Positions 25,312 to 34,560 of a stretch of 64,000 nucleotides of DNA are shown one piece after another. Source of the stretch: JACKIP01 sp963710165 (GTDB taxonomy: Bacteria > Pseudomonadota > Alphaproteobacteria > Micavibrionales > Micavibrionaceae); assembly GCA_963710165.1 (NCBI GenBank), contig CAVPYZ010000005.1, positions 1-64,000 of the forward strand, given 5' to 3'. The notes below the pieces were generated by a model. It made no database searches. It saw nothing but the letters and a program-made list of their open reading frames with translations, and had not been told where the DNA came from. The first letter of the stretch is position 1, and each line of letters begins with the position of its first letter. Both the position numbers and the translations under genes were made by a program.

Positions 25312-26280
25312 GTGTCTGAATTTCTTTACCCCAAACCGCATAAAATTGAAGCGGATCATTTAGATGTCGGTCATGATCATCAGATATACTACGAAGTGTC
25401 CGGAAACCCTGACGGCGTTTCAATTGTGCATTTACACGGCGGACCTGGGGCGGGTTTTTCGGGGCGAGAGCACCGCTTTTTTGATCCGGACTATTATCGT
25501 ATTATTTTGTTCGACCAACGCGGCGCAGGGCGCAGTTTACCTTATGCTGAAACCAAACATAATTCGCCCGAAACGCTTATTGTGGATATTCATAAACTTA
25601 GAAAACACTTGAATATCGGGTCATGGGCCGTATCCGGCGGGTCATGGGGGTCATCTTTGGCTCTTCTTTATGCAACAAAATATCCGCAAAACGTAGATAG
25701 GCTGTTACTCAGAGGTGTGTTTTTTGCCGATGCACGCGGATCAAGACATATTATAGAGGCAAATGGCGGTGCGGCGGCTATTCAGCCAAAATATTTTGAA
25801 CAATATGCTTATGCACCATATGTTCCGGAAAGCGCACGTCAAAATTTGACTCAAATGTATCATGATGTATTTGCATACGGGGACGAAAAAACTCAAATAG
25901 ATGCGGCAATGCGCTTTGACCTTTGGGATACATCAATTGCCTATGCCCAGTTAAACGAAAAAGCATTACAATCGATTAAGCGTAACCCGCGCCGTAGCCT
26001 CGCCCTTGCAAAGCTGTTTTTCCATTTCACGGTCAATTACTATATAAAGAATGATTATAAAAAAGAGATACTTGATAAGCTTGATCTTCTGGCAAAAATG
26101 CCGATAGATATAGTACACGGCGAATGTGATTGGATTTGTCCCGTTGATAATGCCTATGAATTAAAACGAAAATGTCCGCACGCAAATTTAAATATTGTTC
26201 TGGGCGCAGGTCATACAATGGCTGATCCGTTAATAAAACAAGCATTTATAGAAACATTGAATAACTGGAGACACGAATGA
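25312..26280 (+). CDS. pip: Proline iminopeptidase (alpha/beta hydrolase)
   Basis: Removes N-terminal proline from peptides in the cytosol. It is 322 residues of peptidase family S33. The oxyanion region HLHGGPGAG (about 41-49) and FDQRGAGRS (66-74) precede the nucleophile Ser in SGGSWGSSLAL (about 107-117), Asp in HGECDWICP and His in GAGHTMADP complete the triad. It starts with GTG at 25312, five bases after the ruvB stop. Its stop overlaps the cutA start by 4 bases. Confidence 0.94.
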   Translation: MSEFLYPKPHKIEADHLDVGHDHQIYYEVSGNPDGVSIVHLHGGPGAGFSGREHRFFDPDYYRIILFDQRGAGRSLPYAETKHNSPETLIVDIHKLRKHLNIGSWAVSGGSWGSSLALLYATKYPQNVDRLLLRGVFFADARGSRHIIEANGGAAAIQPKYFEQYAYAPYVPESARQNLTQMYHDVFAYGDEKTQIDAAMRFDLWDTSIAYAQLNEKALQSIKRNPRRSLALAKLFFHFTVNYYIKNDYKKEILDKLDLLAKMPIDIVHGECDWICPVDNAYELKRKCPHANLNIVLGAGHTMADPLIKQAFIETLNNWRHE

Positions 26281-26591
26281 GCACAATTTTCATCCATGTA
26301 AATGTTAAAACCCGCGAAGAGGGCGAAGAAATTGCAAAATTTCTGTTAGAAGCAAATTTAATTACTTGCGCCAACATCATGCAGCCCCATACAGGCATTT
26401 ATGAATGGGAGGGACGTTTTATGATGGAAGAAGAAACGTCTATGCTGTTAAAAAGTGTTGAAAAAAATTATAAAGAAATTGAAAAAGCGATTATGAAACG
26501 CCATTCTTACGATTGTCCGCCCATCTGCTATTGGAAAATAGATGGCGGTTATTCATCTTATCTGGCATGGATTAAAAATTGTAGCATCTAA
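26277..26591 (+). CDS. cutA: CutA-type divalent-ion tolerance protein
   Basis: A 104-residue ferredoxin-like trimeric protein of the CutA family, associated with copper and divalent metal tolerance. Typical parts are LEANLITCANIMQPHTGIYEWEG (in two halves, about 24-46), METSMLLK-like EEETSMLLKSV, and the C-terminal GGYSSYLAWI. The usual HPYE motif is changed to HSYDCPP. It starts within the pip stop (ATGA overlap). A second, longer CutA-like gene follows. Confidence 0.9.
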   Translation: MSTIFIHVNVKTREEGEEIAKFLLEANLITCANIMQPHTGIYEWEGRFMMEEETSMLLKSVEKNYKEIEKAIMKRHSYDCPPICYWKIDGGYSSYLAWIKNCSI

Positions 26592-26674
26592 TATCTTTTC
26601 ATTATCATAACTTTTTGTTGAATATATAATAAATATCCTGTACTTATTGACGTAATAATAAATAAAAAATACAC

Positions 26675-27070
26675 ATGTCACTCATCGAAATAAAAGTTGC
26701 TATTCCTGAAGATAATAAAGGGTCGGAGCCTGCTATCAACACCGAAACTGGTGAGCCTTATCTGTTTGGCAAAGCTTTGGCACGTTCTATACGTGATCAT
26801 TTGATAGATGAAGGGCTAACAACTGTTGGTCACATACATGATACCTACGAAACAAGCTATAAATGGAAGGGTGTGGATTATACTCGGATTGAACGCACAC
26901 TTGCTTTAAAAGTCGACGCTGAAAATAAAGATGCTATTATTGATGCTATCGAAGAAATGCATCCATATGAAACGATTAGTATTACCACAACTAATGTAGA
27001 GGCTCTATCTAGAGGCTATAAAGATTGGGTCGCGCAAGAAGAAGTAGATGTTCCCAATCCGCAAGGTTAA
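26675..27070 (+). CDS. Second, diverged CutA-like protein
   Basis: A 131-residue protein that I read as a diverged CutA paralogue. The middle YETSYKWKGVDYTRIERTLALKV corresponds to the IYEWEG...LLIK strands, and MHPYETISITTTNVEALSRGYKDWV to the HPYE-to-YLxWI region of CutA. The first 40 residues differ and contain an insertion with NTETGEPYLFGKALARSI. Conserved metal-tolerance function cannot be assumed. It follows cutA after an 84-bp AT-rich gap, so it may have its own promoter. Confidence 0.65.
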   Translation: MSLIEIKVAIPEDNKGSEPAINTETGEPYLFGKALARSIRDHLIDEGLTTVGHIHDTYETSYKWKGVDYTRIERTLALKVDAENKDAIIDAIEEMHPYETISITTTNVEALSRGYKDWVAQEEVDVPNPQG

Positions 27071-27183
27071 AGAAACACATAATTTCTTACAGATTTTTTA
27101 TTGACAATGGCGCGAAACTTCGTCATAAACCATTATCTTTCAAGAGGTTTGACAAAAATTACACTATTAATTTGGATTAAAAA

Positions 27184-27645
27184 ATGAAAACTTATTCGGC
27201 TAAGCCGCAGGATATCGAGAAAAAATGGATTTTAATAGACGCTGAAGACGTTGTTCTTGGTCGTCTGTCCTCATTTATTGCGACTCGTCTGCGCGGAAAA
27301 CATAAACCTACTTTTACACCGCACATGGATTGTGGTGACAACGTGATTGTTATCAATGCGGAAAAAGTGCGTTTGACTGGTAATAAAAAAACACAAGATA
27401 AATTTTACTGGCATACAGGATACCCTGGCGGAATTAAGAGCCGTACAAAGGGTCAAATTCTTGCAGGCGCACATCCGCAGCGTGTGGTAGAAAAAGCTGT
27501 TGAGCGTATGCTTCCAAGCGGCGCGCTGGGTAATCAGGTTTTTAAAAATATGCGCGTCTATGCCGGAGCAGAGCATCCGCATGAAGCACAACAACCGGAA
27601 GTAATTGATTTTGCCTCCATGAATGACAAGAATAAGAGAGCATAA
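27184..27645 (+). CDS. rplM: 50S ribosomal protein L13
   Basis: Large-subunit protein of 153 residues, with MKTYSAKPQDIEKKWILIDA at the start, LGRLSSFIATRLRGKHK (24-40), the HTGYPGG signature (about 76-82) and AVERMLPSG, then HPHEAQQPE near the end. It is in the universal order rplM-rpsI, with 5 bp between the two. Confidence 0.97.
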   Translation: MKTYSAKPQDIEKKWILIDAEDVVLGRLSSFIATRLRGKHKPTFTPHMDCGDNVIVINAEKVRLTGNKKTQDKFYWHTGYPGGIKSRTKGQILAGAHPQRVVEKAVERMLPSGALGNQVFKNMRVYAGAEHPHEAQQPEVIDFASMNDKNKRA

Positions 27646-27650
27646 GACAG

Positions 27651-28190
27651 ATGGCTGACGATAAGAAAACAAGTAAAGAACCAATTACTGATCTAAAAGA
27701 TTTGAAAAAAACGACTGCGGCTGTTCCTGCCGAAGTTGCGAAAGCAGAAGAGCAAGCAGTAGCAACAGAAGAGCCGGCACAACGCCAGCCGATTAAAGAC
27801 AGTATGGGTCGCGCTTATGCAACGGGTCGTCGTAAGGCATCTATTGCACGTGTATGGGCAAAGCCAGGTAGCGGTAAAATTTCTGTAAATGGTAAAGATC
27901 AACGTGATTATTTTGGTCGTGAAACAAACCTTTTGATTATTAATCAGCCGTTTTTGATTACTTCGCGCCTAAACCAGTTTGATATCATTTGCACCGTCAA
28001 AGGTGGTGGTTTGACAGGTCAAGCCGGTGCTATTCGTCACGGTATTTCACGCGCACTCGAAAATTACGAGCCGGAACTTCGTCCTTCTATGAAAGATGCA
28101 GGTCTTTTGACACGTGATAGCCGCGTTGTTGAACGTAAGAAAACAGGTAAGCGCAAAGCACGTCGTTCGAAGCAGTTTTCGAAACGTTAA
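27651..28190 (+). CDS. rpsI: 30S ribosomal protein S9 with N-terminal extension
   Basis: Small-subunit protein. The C-terminal 128 residues are canonical S9: YATGRRKASIARVW, then GKISVNGKDQRDYF, GGGLTGQAGAIRHGISRAL and the basic tail KRKARRSKQFSKR that reaches the P site. The first 50 residues are an extension rich in Lys, Ala and Glu, of the kind found in several alphaproteobacteria. It lies in an operon with rplM and is followed by a strong terminator. Confidence 0.97.
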   Translation: MADDKKTSKEPITDLKDLKKTTAAVPAEVAKAEEQAVATEEPAQRQPIKDSMGRAYATGRRKASIARVWAKPGSGKISVNGKDQRDYFGRETNLLIINQPFLITSRLNQFDIICTVKGGGLTGQAGAIRHGISRALENYEPELRPSMKDAGLLTRDSRVVERKKTGKRKARRSKQFSKR

Positions 28191-28214
28191 TATCGCTTAT
28201 GATACCCAGAATTC

Positions 28215-28241
28215 AAAAACCCGCCACATGGCGGGTTTTTT
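28215..28241 (+). terminator. Rho-independent terminator of rplM-rpsI
   Basis: An 11-bp perfect stem, AAAAACCCGCC at 28215-28225 and GGCGGGTTTTT at 28230-28240, with loop ACAT and a T tail. Confidence 0.92.
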
Positions 28242-28269
28242 ATTATTTGTAATTTTGCTAGATTAAAGC

Positions 28270-28794
28270 ATGTCAATTATTCTTCCTTATAAAAAAATAG
28301 TTCCTAAAATTTCTCGAAAAGCATTTATCGCGCCAACGGCATCGATTATTGGTGATGTTGAAATTGGCGCGGAAACAGGCATCTGGTTTGGCTGTACAGT
28401 GCGCGGTGATGTGAATGATATTAAAATCGGCAAGCGTACCAATATTCAGGATGGCACAGTGATTCACGTAACACGCGGCGTGCAAGGAACTTACATAGGT
28501 GATCAGGTCACAGTGGGACACATGTCACTCCTTCATGCTTGTACGATAGAGGATCGCGCCTTTGTGGGTATGGGGTCGCTTATAATGGATGAAGCATATA
28601 TTGAAACGGACGGCATGCTTGCCGCAGGGGCGATGTTAACACCTGGAAAACGTATTAAGTCAGGTGAGTTGTGGGCGGGACGACCAGCGAAATATTGGCG
28701 ACCGTTAACAAAAGAGGAAATCGATTTTTTCCCAATTTCCGCTGACAATTACGCAAAACACGTTGATGAATATAATGCAGAGCTTAACTCTTGA
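28270..28794 (+). CDS. Gamma-class carbonic anhydrase-like protein
   Basis: A 174-residue left-handed beta-helix protein of the gamma carbonic anhydrase/PaaY/YrdA group. Hexapeptide repeats run through residues 20-135 (for example IIGDVEIGAETGIWFGCTV). The metal His ligands are in VIHVTRG and GHMSLLHAC. Whether this member hydrates carbon dioxide or is an acyltransferase-like relative cannot be told. Its 3' end overlaps the converging phaC by 11 bases. Confidence 0.9.
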   Translation: MSIILPYKKIVPKISRKAFIAPTASIIGDVEIGAETGIWFGCTVRGDVNDIKIGKRTNIQDGTVIHVTRGVQGTYIGDQVTVGHMSLLHACTIEDRAFVGMGSLIMDEAYIETDGMLAAGAMLTPGKRIKSGELWAGRPAKYWRPLTKEEIDFFPISADNYAKHVDEYNAELNS

Positions 28795-30598
28795 TATATG
28801 TTCCGGGCGCGGGACAAATTTCGTCTTTAATTTTCCTTGCGGTCACTTTTTCTTTGGAATGTCCCTCAATCCATTTTTGCCAGTCCAGCCACCATGACCC
28901 CTCATGCGCTTCTGCCTGATTAATCCATGTATCGGGTTTGAGAGGTTTTTTATCAGATGTCCAATATCCATACTTATTCTTGCTCGGTGGGTTTACAACC
29001 CCCGCAATATGACCGGAACCGGATAATACAAAACGACGATCGCCATCCAGTAATTTCATACTTTTATAAGTGGCACGCCACGGGGCGATATGGTCTTCAC
29101 GGCAAGATAAAAAATATGTCGGATATTTAATGGTCGATAGATCAATATCTTTGCCCTTATAGCTCAGGCCCTTCGGTTCTTTCAGCTTATTTTCCAAATA
29201 CATATGGCGTAAATAATAGCTGTGCATTTTGGCGGGAAGATTGGTCGAATCGTCATTCCAGTAAAGTAGATCAAATGGAAAAGGCGATTTTCCGATCAGA
29301 TAGTTATTAATCACAAAACTCCAGATCAGATCATTGGCGCGCAGCATCGAAAACGTCGCTTTTAATGTCTCGGCGGGGAGAATATTTCCCGCTTTTTCCA
29401 TTTGGTACTCAATCAATTCAATTTGTGACGGCGTCGTGAACAGTTTCAACTCGCCTGCATCTTCAAAATCCAGCATTGTCGTTAAAAACGTCGTTGTTTT
29501 AATACGCTTTTCCTGACCAATGGATTTCAGATAAGACAAACCCATACTCAGCATCGTGCCGCCGATGCAATAGCCAATTACATTGGTTTGAGGGGCTTTC
29601 GTAATTTTTTCGATCTGATCTAATGCGCCAAGAAACCCCTTTTCAATATAGTCAGGAAAGTCCAAATGACCCAACTTTGTATCGGGATTGACCCACGACA
29701 CCATAAAAACGGTATGTCCCTGATCTACCAACCATTTCACAAAGGATTTTTCTTTATTCAGGTCCAGAATATAGTAACGATTGATCCACGGGGGGAGGAT
29801 CAAAAGTGGTTCTTTAAAAACGTTTTCAGTTACAGGCTTATATTGAATAAGCTCCATAATCTCGTTCCGAAACACGACGCTGCCTTCTGTGGCAGCAATA
29901 TTTTTACCAATTTCAAACGCCTTGTAATCGGTCATGCTAATACGTAATTCACCGTGCCCGCGCTCCAGATCGGCGAGTAAGTTTTCGAGACCATTAATTA
30001 GATTTTGTCCACTGGTGGCGATTGTTTCGCGTAAAACCTCTGGATTACTGAAGATAAAATTTGTCGGGGAAAGCGCGCTAATATACTGACGTAATGTAAA
30101 ATCCAGTCGTTCGCGTGTTTCCTTATCCAGATCAAAATCATTCAGCGACTCCAGAATGTGGCGCCCGGTCAGTAAATAAACCTGTTTAAAATAATTGAAT
30201 AAAGGATGACTCTGCCATTCTTCCGCGCTGAAGCGTCGATCCCCCTTTTCAGGCATGACGATAATATCTTCGATATTTTGATTTCCCAATGTTTTCAGGG
30301 CGTAATTTTGCCAGAGGGACACACAACCGTTCCACCAGAGGAACTGGCGCACCATCACTTTTTCAGGTCGTGCGAGCGCATAATTTATATACTCCGCCCA
30401 AGCCGAACGCAGGTTAAGTGGGTCGAGCGGTTTATTCTCACTATCATTAAAGCGTTCCGATAACAGATTATTAATCTCGGAAATAAGCGGCGCGCCTTTT
30501 TCCCACAAAACCTGCATCGCACGCGAAATGGCAACAGGATCTGTTAAATTGACGTGTGAATCGGCTGTCTTTGATTTGGAGGTCGCATTTATACTCAT
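28784..30598 (-). CDS. phaC: Class I poly(3-hydroxyalkanoate) synthase
   Basis: Polymerises hydroxyacyl-CoA into storage polyester granules. It is 604 residues with the N-terminal PhaC domain (about 95-270) and an alpha/beta-hydrolase domain. The lipase-box nucleophile is C344 in GYCIGGT, with the catalytic Asp in SCREDHIAPW (about 515) and His in SGSGHIAGVVNPP. The tail WDxWI-like EGSWWLDWQKWIEGHSKEKV is typical of class I. No phaA, phaB, phasin or phaR gene is adjacent, so the rest of the pathway lies elsewhere. Confidence 0.96.
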   Translation of the reverse strand: MSINATSKSKTADSHVNLTDPVAISRAMQVLWEKGAPLISEINNLLSERFNDSENKPLDPLNLRSAWAEYINYALARPEKVMVRQFLWWNGCVSLWQNYALKTLGNQNIEDIIVMPEKGDRRFSAEEWQSHPLFNYFKQVYLLTGRHILESLNDFDLDKETRERLDFTLRQYISALSPTNFIFSNPEVLRETIATSGQNLINGLENLLADLERGHGELRISMTDYKAFEIGKNIAATEGSVVFRNEIMELIQYKPVTENVFKEPLLILPPWINRYYILDLNKEKSFVKWLVDQGHTVFMVSWVNPDTKLGHLDFPDYIEKGFLGALDQIEKITKAPQTNVIGYCIGGTMLSMGLSYLKSIGQEKRIKTTTFLTTMLDFEDAGELKLFTTPSQIELIEYQMEKAGNILPAETLKATFSMLRANDLIWSFVINNYLIGKSPFPFDLLYWNDDSTNLPAKMHSYYLRHMYLENKLKEPKGLSYKGKDIDLSTIKYPTYFLSCREDHIAPWRATYKSMKLLDGDRRFVLSGSGHIAGVVNPPSKNKYGYWTSDKKPLKPDTWINQAEAHEGSWWLDWQKWIEGHSKEKVTARKIKDEICPAPGTYIKS

Positions 30599-30652
30599 GA
30601 TGGTGCCATTAAAACAGGTGCGAAGGAGTCGTCAAGTTGTTAAACTCACTTC

Positions 30653-31813
30653 ATGAAAATCTTTTTAATTGCAGGGGAAGAATCCGGCGATATTCTCGGC
30701 GCGGGACTGATGACATCCTTAAAGAAAAAATATCCGGATAAAGATATTGAATTCGCAGGAATCGGCGGCGCACGTATGGATAGTCAGGGGTTGAACAGTC
30801 TTTTTCCCATGCAGGAATTATCCTTGATGGGCATTGCAGAGATTTTGCCGAAAGTACCGCATTTGTTAAAGCGTATTAATGAGGTGGTTGCATATATTGA
30901 AAACTTCCAGCCGGATATCTTTGTTACCATTGATGCGCCGGATTTTTCATTCCGCGTTGCAAAAGGGTTGCAAAAAAAGAGTATAGATATTCCGTTTAAA
31001 GTTCACTACGTCGCCCCAACTGTGTGGGCATGGCGTCCAAAACGCGCGGAAAAAATTGCCAAATTATATGACGCAATTTTGTGTCTATTACCCTTTGAAC
31101 CGCCTTATTTCGAAAAAGAGGGCATGCAAGCCAAATTTGTAGGGCACCCGATGAGCCACAACCTAAAAGACGTTGATGCAGAGGCATTTAAAGCCGAGCA
31201 TAAATTAGAAAACTTCTGTCCGCATATTGGTGTTTTGCTAGGTAGTCGTGAAGGTGAAATACATCGAATGGCGCCCATATTTCTAGAAGCATTACAGAAA
31301 ATTCTTTCCAAATTTCCCGATGCCTTCGTCATTTGTCCGACATTGCCCCATCTGGTTGAGAGTGTGAAATCGTATTTTGAAGCTTATCAAATCAATCGTC
31401 CCGTCATGGTGATTGAAGATAGCGAGGCAAAGTATCAAGCGATGAAATCGTGCGATTATGCGATTGCAACCTCAGGAACTGTCGGGCTAGAGCTGTCAGT
31501 TCTTGGTGTGCCACATGTTATTGCCTATAAGGTTAGCCCCTTGACTTACCAAATCGGAAAGCGACTGATTAAAACGGAGCATGCGCATTTGAGTAATATT
31601 TTGTTGCAAGAGGGCGTCATTCCGGAATTTATACAAAATGATGCAACTGCTGATAATATCTCCGAGGCTATTTTAAATATGGTTCGTAATGAGGAGGTCA
31701 AAACGGGTCAGATGGACGCGTTTAAAAAAGTGAGAGAACAAATAAAAGGGGCTGATAATGCCAGCCCCTCTGATGTTTGTGCAGATTTTTTAATCCAAAA
31801 TGTAAAAGCTTAA
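30653..31813 (+). CDS. lpxB: Lipid-A-disaccharide synthase
   Basis: Joins UDP-2,3-diacylglucosamine and lipid X in lipid A synthesis at the inner membrane. The 386-residue GT19 enzyme has the N-terminal LIAGEESGDILGAGLM (4-19), FAGIGGARM, the LMGIAEILPK helix, VAPTVWAWRPKRAEKI and the donor-site region TSGTVGLELSVLGVPHVIAYK (in two parts). In relatives lpxB closes an lpxD-fabZ-lpxA-lpxI cluster next to gltA; here only lpxB remains beside gltA. Its end overlaps the converging gltA by 4 bases. Confidence 0.95.
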   Translation: MKIFLIAGEESGDILGAGLMTSLKKKYPDKDIEFAGIGGARMDSQGLNSLFPMQELSLMGIAEILPKVPHLLKRINEVVAYIENFQPDIFVTIDAPDFSFRVAKGLQKKSIDIPFKVHYVAPTVWAWRPKRAEKIAKLYDAILCLLPFEPPYFEKEGMQAKFVGHPMSHNLKDVDAEAFKAEHKLENFCPHIGVLLGSREGEIHRMAPIFLEALQKILSKFPDAFVICPTLPHLVESVKSYFEAYQINRPVMVIEDSEAKYQAMKSCDYAIATSGTVGLELSVLGVPHVIAYKVSPLTYQIGKRLIKTEHAHLSNILLQEGVIPEFIQNDATADNISEAILNMVRNEEVKTGQMDAFKKVREQIKGADNASPSDVCADFLIQNVKA

Positions 31814-33108
31814 CGTTTATCCATCGGCAGATAATCACGCGGCGCGGACCCAACGTAAAGCTGACGAGGGCGACCAATACGAAGCGCCGGTTCTTCAATC
31901 ATCTCTTTCCATTGTGAGACCCAGCCAACTGTCCGCGCAAGGGCAAACAGAACCGTAAACATAGACGTTGGGAAGCCCATGGCTTTTAGGATTATGCCTG
32001 AATAGAAATCGACATTCGGAAACAGCTTACGGTCTTTGAAATAATCGTCTTCCAATGCAATGCGTTCCAGTTCCATGGCGAGTTCGAGCTGTTCATCTTC
32101 AATGCCCAGCTCTTCCAGAACTTCATCAGCGTATTTTTTAAGAACAGTGGCGCGTGGGTCATGATTTTTATAAACGCGGTGACCAAAGCCCATCAAACGG
32201 AACGGATCATCTTTATCTTTGGCGCGTTCCAAAAATTCAGGAATACGTTTTTTATTACCAATTTCTGCAAGCATTTCCAAAACAGCCTGATTCGCACCCC
32301 CATGTGACGGACCCCAAAGACAGGCGATACCGGACGCAATACAAGCAAACGGATTGGCTTGTGATGATCCCGCCAGACGCACAGTCGAGGTTGAGGCATT
32401 TTGCTCATGATCCATATGCAGAATAAAAATCTTATCCATGGCGCGTGCCAAAATCGGGTTTACTTCATACGGTTCTGCCGGAACAGCGAAACACATTTTC
32501 AAAAAGTTCGATGCATAATCGAGCGAGTTATCAGGATACACAAAAGGTTGCCCCACCGAATATTTGTGACACATAGCAGAGAGTGTTCCCATTTTTGCAA
32601 TCAAACGATGCGCCGAAATCTCCCTTTGACGCTCATCCCAAATATCAAGCGAGTCATGATAGAATGCAGATAAACCGCCAACCGCGCCGCACATAATCGC
32701 CATCGGGTGTGCATCACGACGAAACCCGCGGAAGAAGTTATGAACCTGCTCATGAACCATTGTGTGATAGGTGATATTATGGCGGAAATCTTCATATTGG
32801 GTTTTGTCAGGCAGGTTACCATTCAAAAGAAGGTAGGCAACTTCGGTAAAATTACTATTTTCAACTAGCTGTTCAATGCTGTAACCACGATGCATCAAAA
32901 TACCTTCTTCGCCGTCAATGTAGGTAATACGTGATTTGCAACTTCCGGTTGCTGTAAAGCTTGGGTCAAATGTAAAATGACCTGTCTCGGCATATAGCTT
33001 TCTGACATCAACAACGCTGGGGCCGACTGTGCCATCGCGCACCGGCAGTTTAACGCTTTCGCCTGTTTGATCATTGGTTAGGGTAAAGGTTTTTTCAGTC
33101 TCTGACAT
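31810..33108 (-). CDS. gltA: Citrate synthase
   Basis: Condenses acetyl-CoA and oxaloacetate, the entry step of the TCA cycle. It is 432 residues, the type II (NADH-sensitive hexamer) size. Active-site regions are LHMDHEQNAST with its His (about 269-272), the GPSHGGANQAVLEM loop with His, and RLMGFGHRVYKNHDPRA with its His and Asp partner. The C-terminus is GRPRQLYVGS. It begins at the ATG at 33108. A 242-bp intergenic region separates it from the divergent diguanylate cyclase gene; I see no clear operator there. Confidence 0.97.
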   Translation of the reverse strand: MSETEKTFTLTNDQTGESVKLPVRDGTVGPSVVDVRKLYAETGHFTFDPSFTATGSCKSRITYIDGEEGILMHRGYSIEQLVENSNFTEVAYLLLNGNLPDKTQYEDFRHNITYHTMVHEQVHNFFRGFRRDAHPMAIMCGAVGGLSAFYHDSLDIWDERQREISAHRLIAKMGTLSAMCHKYSVGQPFVYPDNSLDYASNFLKMCFAVPAEPYEVNPILARAMDKIFILHMDHEQNASTSTVRLAGSSQANPFACIASGIACLWGPSHGGANQAVLEMLAEIGNKKRIPEFLERAKDKDDPFRLMGFGHRVYKNHDPRATVLKKYADEVLEELGIEDEQLELAMELERIALEDDYFKDRKLFPNVDFYSGIILKAMGFPTSMFTVLFALARTVGWVSQWKEMIEEPALRIGRPRQLYVGSAPRDYLPMDKR

Positions 33109-33350
33109 GGAGGGTCCTCTGGTTCGGGATTTAGAAATTATTCGGAAATGATACGACCGAAATATTAAATAACCCTTTAAAAATAGAGTGAAACGTCTTT
33201 TAGATCAATGCCAAGACAGCTAAATATTTTGCAGTGCAGTAATGTTGAGTATTATTCAATCATAATCAAAGATTTAAAATGCGATGGATTATCTTTCTCT
33301 TAATAAAGACATGATATTTATGAGAGACAGATAATAAATTAAATACTCCT

Positions 33351-34535
33351 ATGATTCCTAAGCATTTTTTAGAAAAAAAACCGATTAGCTTTCTGACTTT
33401 GGCATATGTTGTTGCCCTCTCCCTTATCGCGGGTATGTCGGGCGGGGCGCATTTGGTTGTGAAATATGTTATCGCCGAACAGGAAGAGTCCGCACGCACC
33501 ATTAACATTGCCGGTCGCCAGCGTATGTTGTCACAGCGCATTGCCCTTTACATGATGCAGGGAATAGACGGGAATAATGCCAATGCCCAAAATAAATTGC
33601 TCGAAAGCGTTAATCTGTTTGAAAAAGCCCATGTTGCACTGACGCAAGGCGATACAGATATGCAATTAAAAGGCGAAATGCCAGACGTTCTGCGAGATAT
33701 CTATTACCGTGAACCGTATAATCTTGATCAAAGCGTTCAGCAATATATCAAATATACCCGCATTATTCTTGCTGATACGGAAGGCGAGTTAACCAAAGAA
33801 AGTCAGGTTTTCAAAAAAGCGCTGACCATGGCGCAGGGGGATCTTCTGAAAAATCTTGATATCGCTGTTAAAGCCTATGAAAAAACGGCAGACCAAAAAA
33901 TACAAAGGCTGGTTCGCATTCAAGAATTCTCCATATTGGCTATCCTGATTGTTATTATTCTTGAAGCCTTTATTATTTTCAGACCCCTTATATTCCGGAT
34001 AAAAAGATATGCAGAAAAAATCGAAGAAATTGCCGCAATTGATTTTTTAACGGGAACGCTGAACCGCAGAAGTATATTCGAAGTGATCGATAAAGAGATG
34101 AGTCGTTCGACCCGATATGAACATGATTTTTCACTGCTGATTTGCGACATTGACCATTTCAAAAAAGTTAATGATACATATGGTCATCAAGTCGGCGATG
34201 ATGCTTTAAAGCATTTTTCGAATTTAATCGAAAAGGCTCTAAGAAAAGAAGACGTACTAGGGCGTATTGGCGGGGAAGAATTTATCGTTCTTTTACCGCA
34301 AACGAGTAAAGAAGAAGCATCGAAGGTCGCGGAAAAACTACGTTCAACAGTTGAGAGCTATCCAATGAACTTTGAACATGAAGGCGAACAAAAAGAATTA
34401 TTTATGAAAGCAAGCTTTGGTTTGACCACATTCGATAAGTTCAAAGACTCAACTTCAGATGATCTATATTTGCGTGCAGACCAGGCCCTTTACGAAGCAA
34501 AAGAAACAGGACGTAACCGAGTTGTCGAGAAATAA
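33351..34535 (+). CDS. Membrane diguanylate cyclase with PilJ-type sensor domain
   Basis: Makes cyclic di-GMP, which usually favours attachment over swimming. It is 394 residues with a membrane helix at about 14-36, a periplasmic four-helix sensor of the PilJ/NarX type (NIAGRQRMLSQRIALYMMQG, about 51-70), a second helix at about 192-214, and a C-terminal GGDEF domain. The active-site loop is GGEEF (307-311), and an inhibitory site RKED (298-301) lies five residues before it, so product feedback is expected. There is no EAL or HD-GYP domain. The gene is monocistronic, divergent from gltA. Confidence 0.94.
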   Translation: MIPKHFLEKKPISFLTLAYVVALSLIAGMSGGAHLVVKYVIAEQEESARTINIAGRQRMLSQRIALYMMQGIDGNNANAQNKLLESVNLFEKAHVALTQGDTDMQLKGEMPDVLRDIYYREPYNLDQSVQQYIKYTRIILADTEGELTKESQVFKKALTMAQGDLLKNLDIAVKAYEKTADQKIQRLVRIQEFSILAILIVIILEAFIIFRPLIFRIKRYAEKIEEIAAIDFLTGTLNRRSIFEVIDKEMSRSTRYEHDFSLLICDIDHFKKVNDTYGHQVGDDALKHFSNLIEKALRKEDVLGRIGGEEFIVLLPQTSKEEASKVAEKLRSTVESYPMNFEHEGEQKELFMKASFGLTTFDKFKDSTSDDLYLRADQALYEAKETGRNRVVEK

Positions 34536-34560
34536 AATAATCTATCTCATACAGTTTTTT

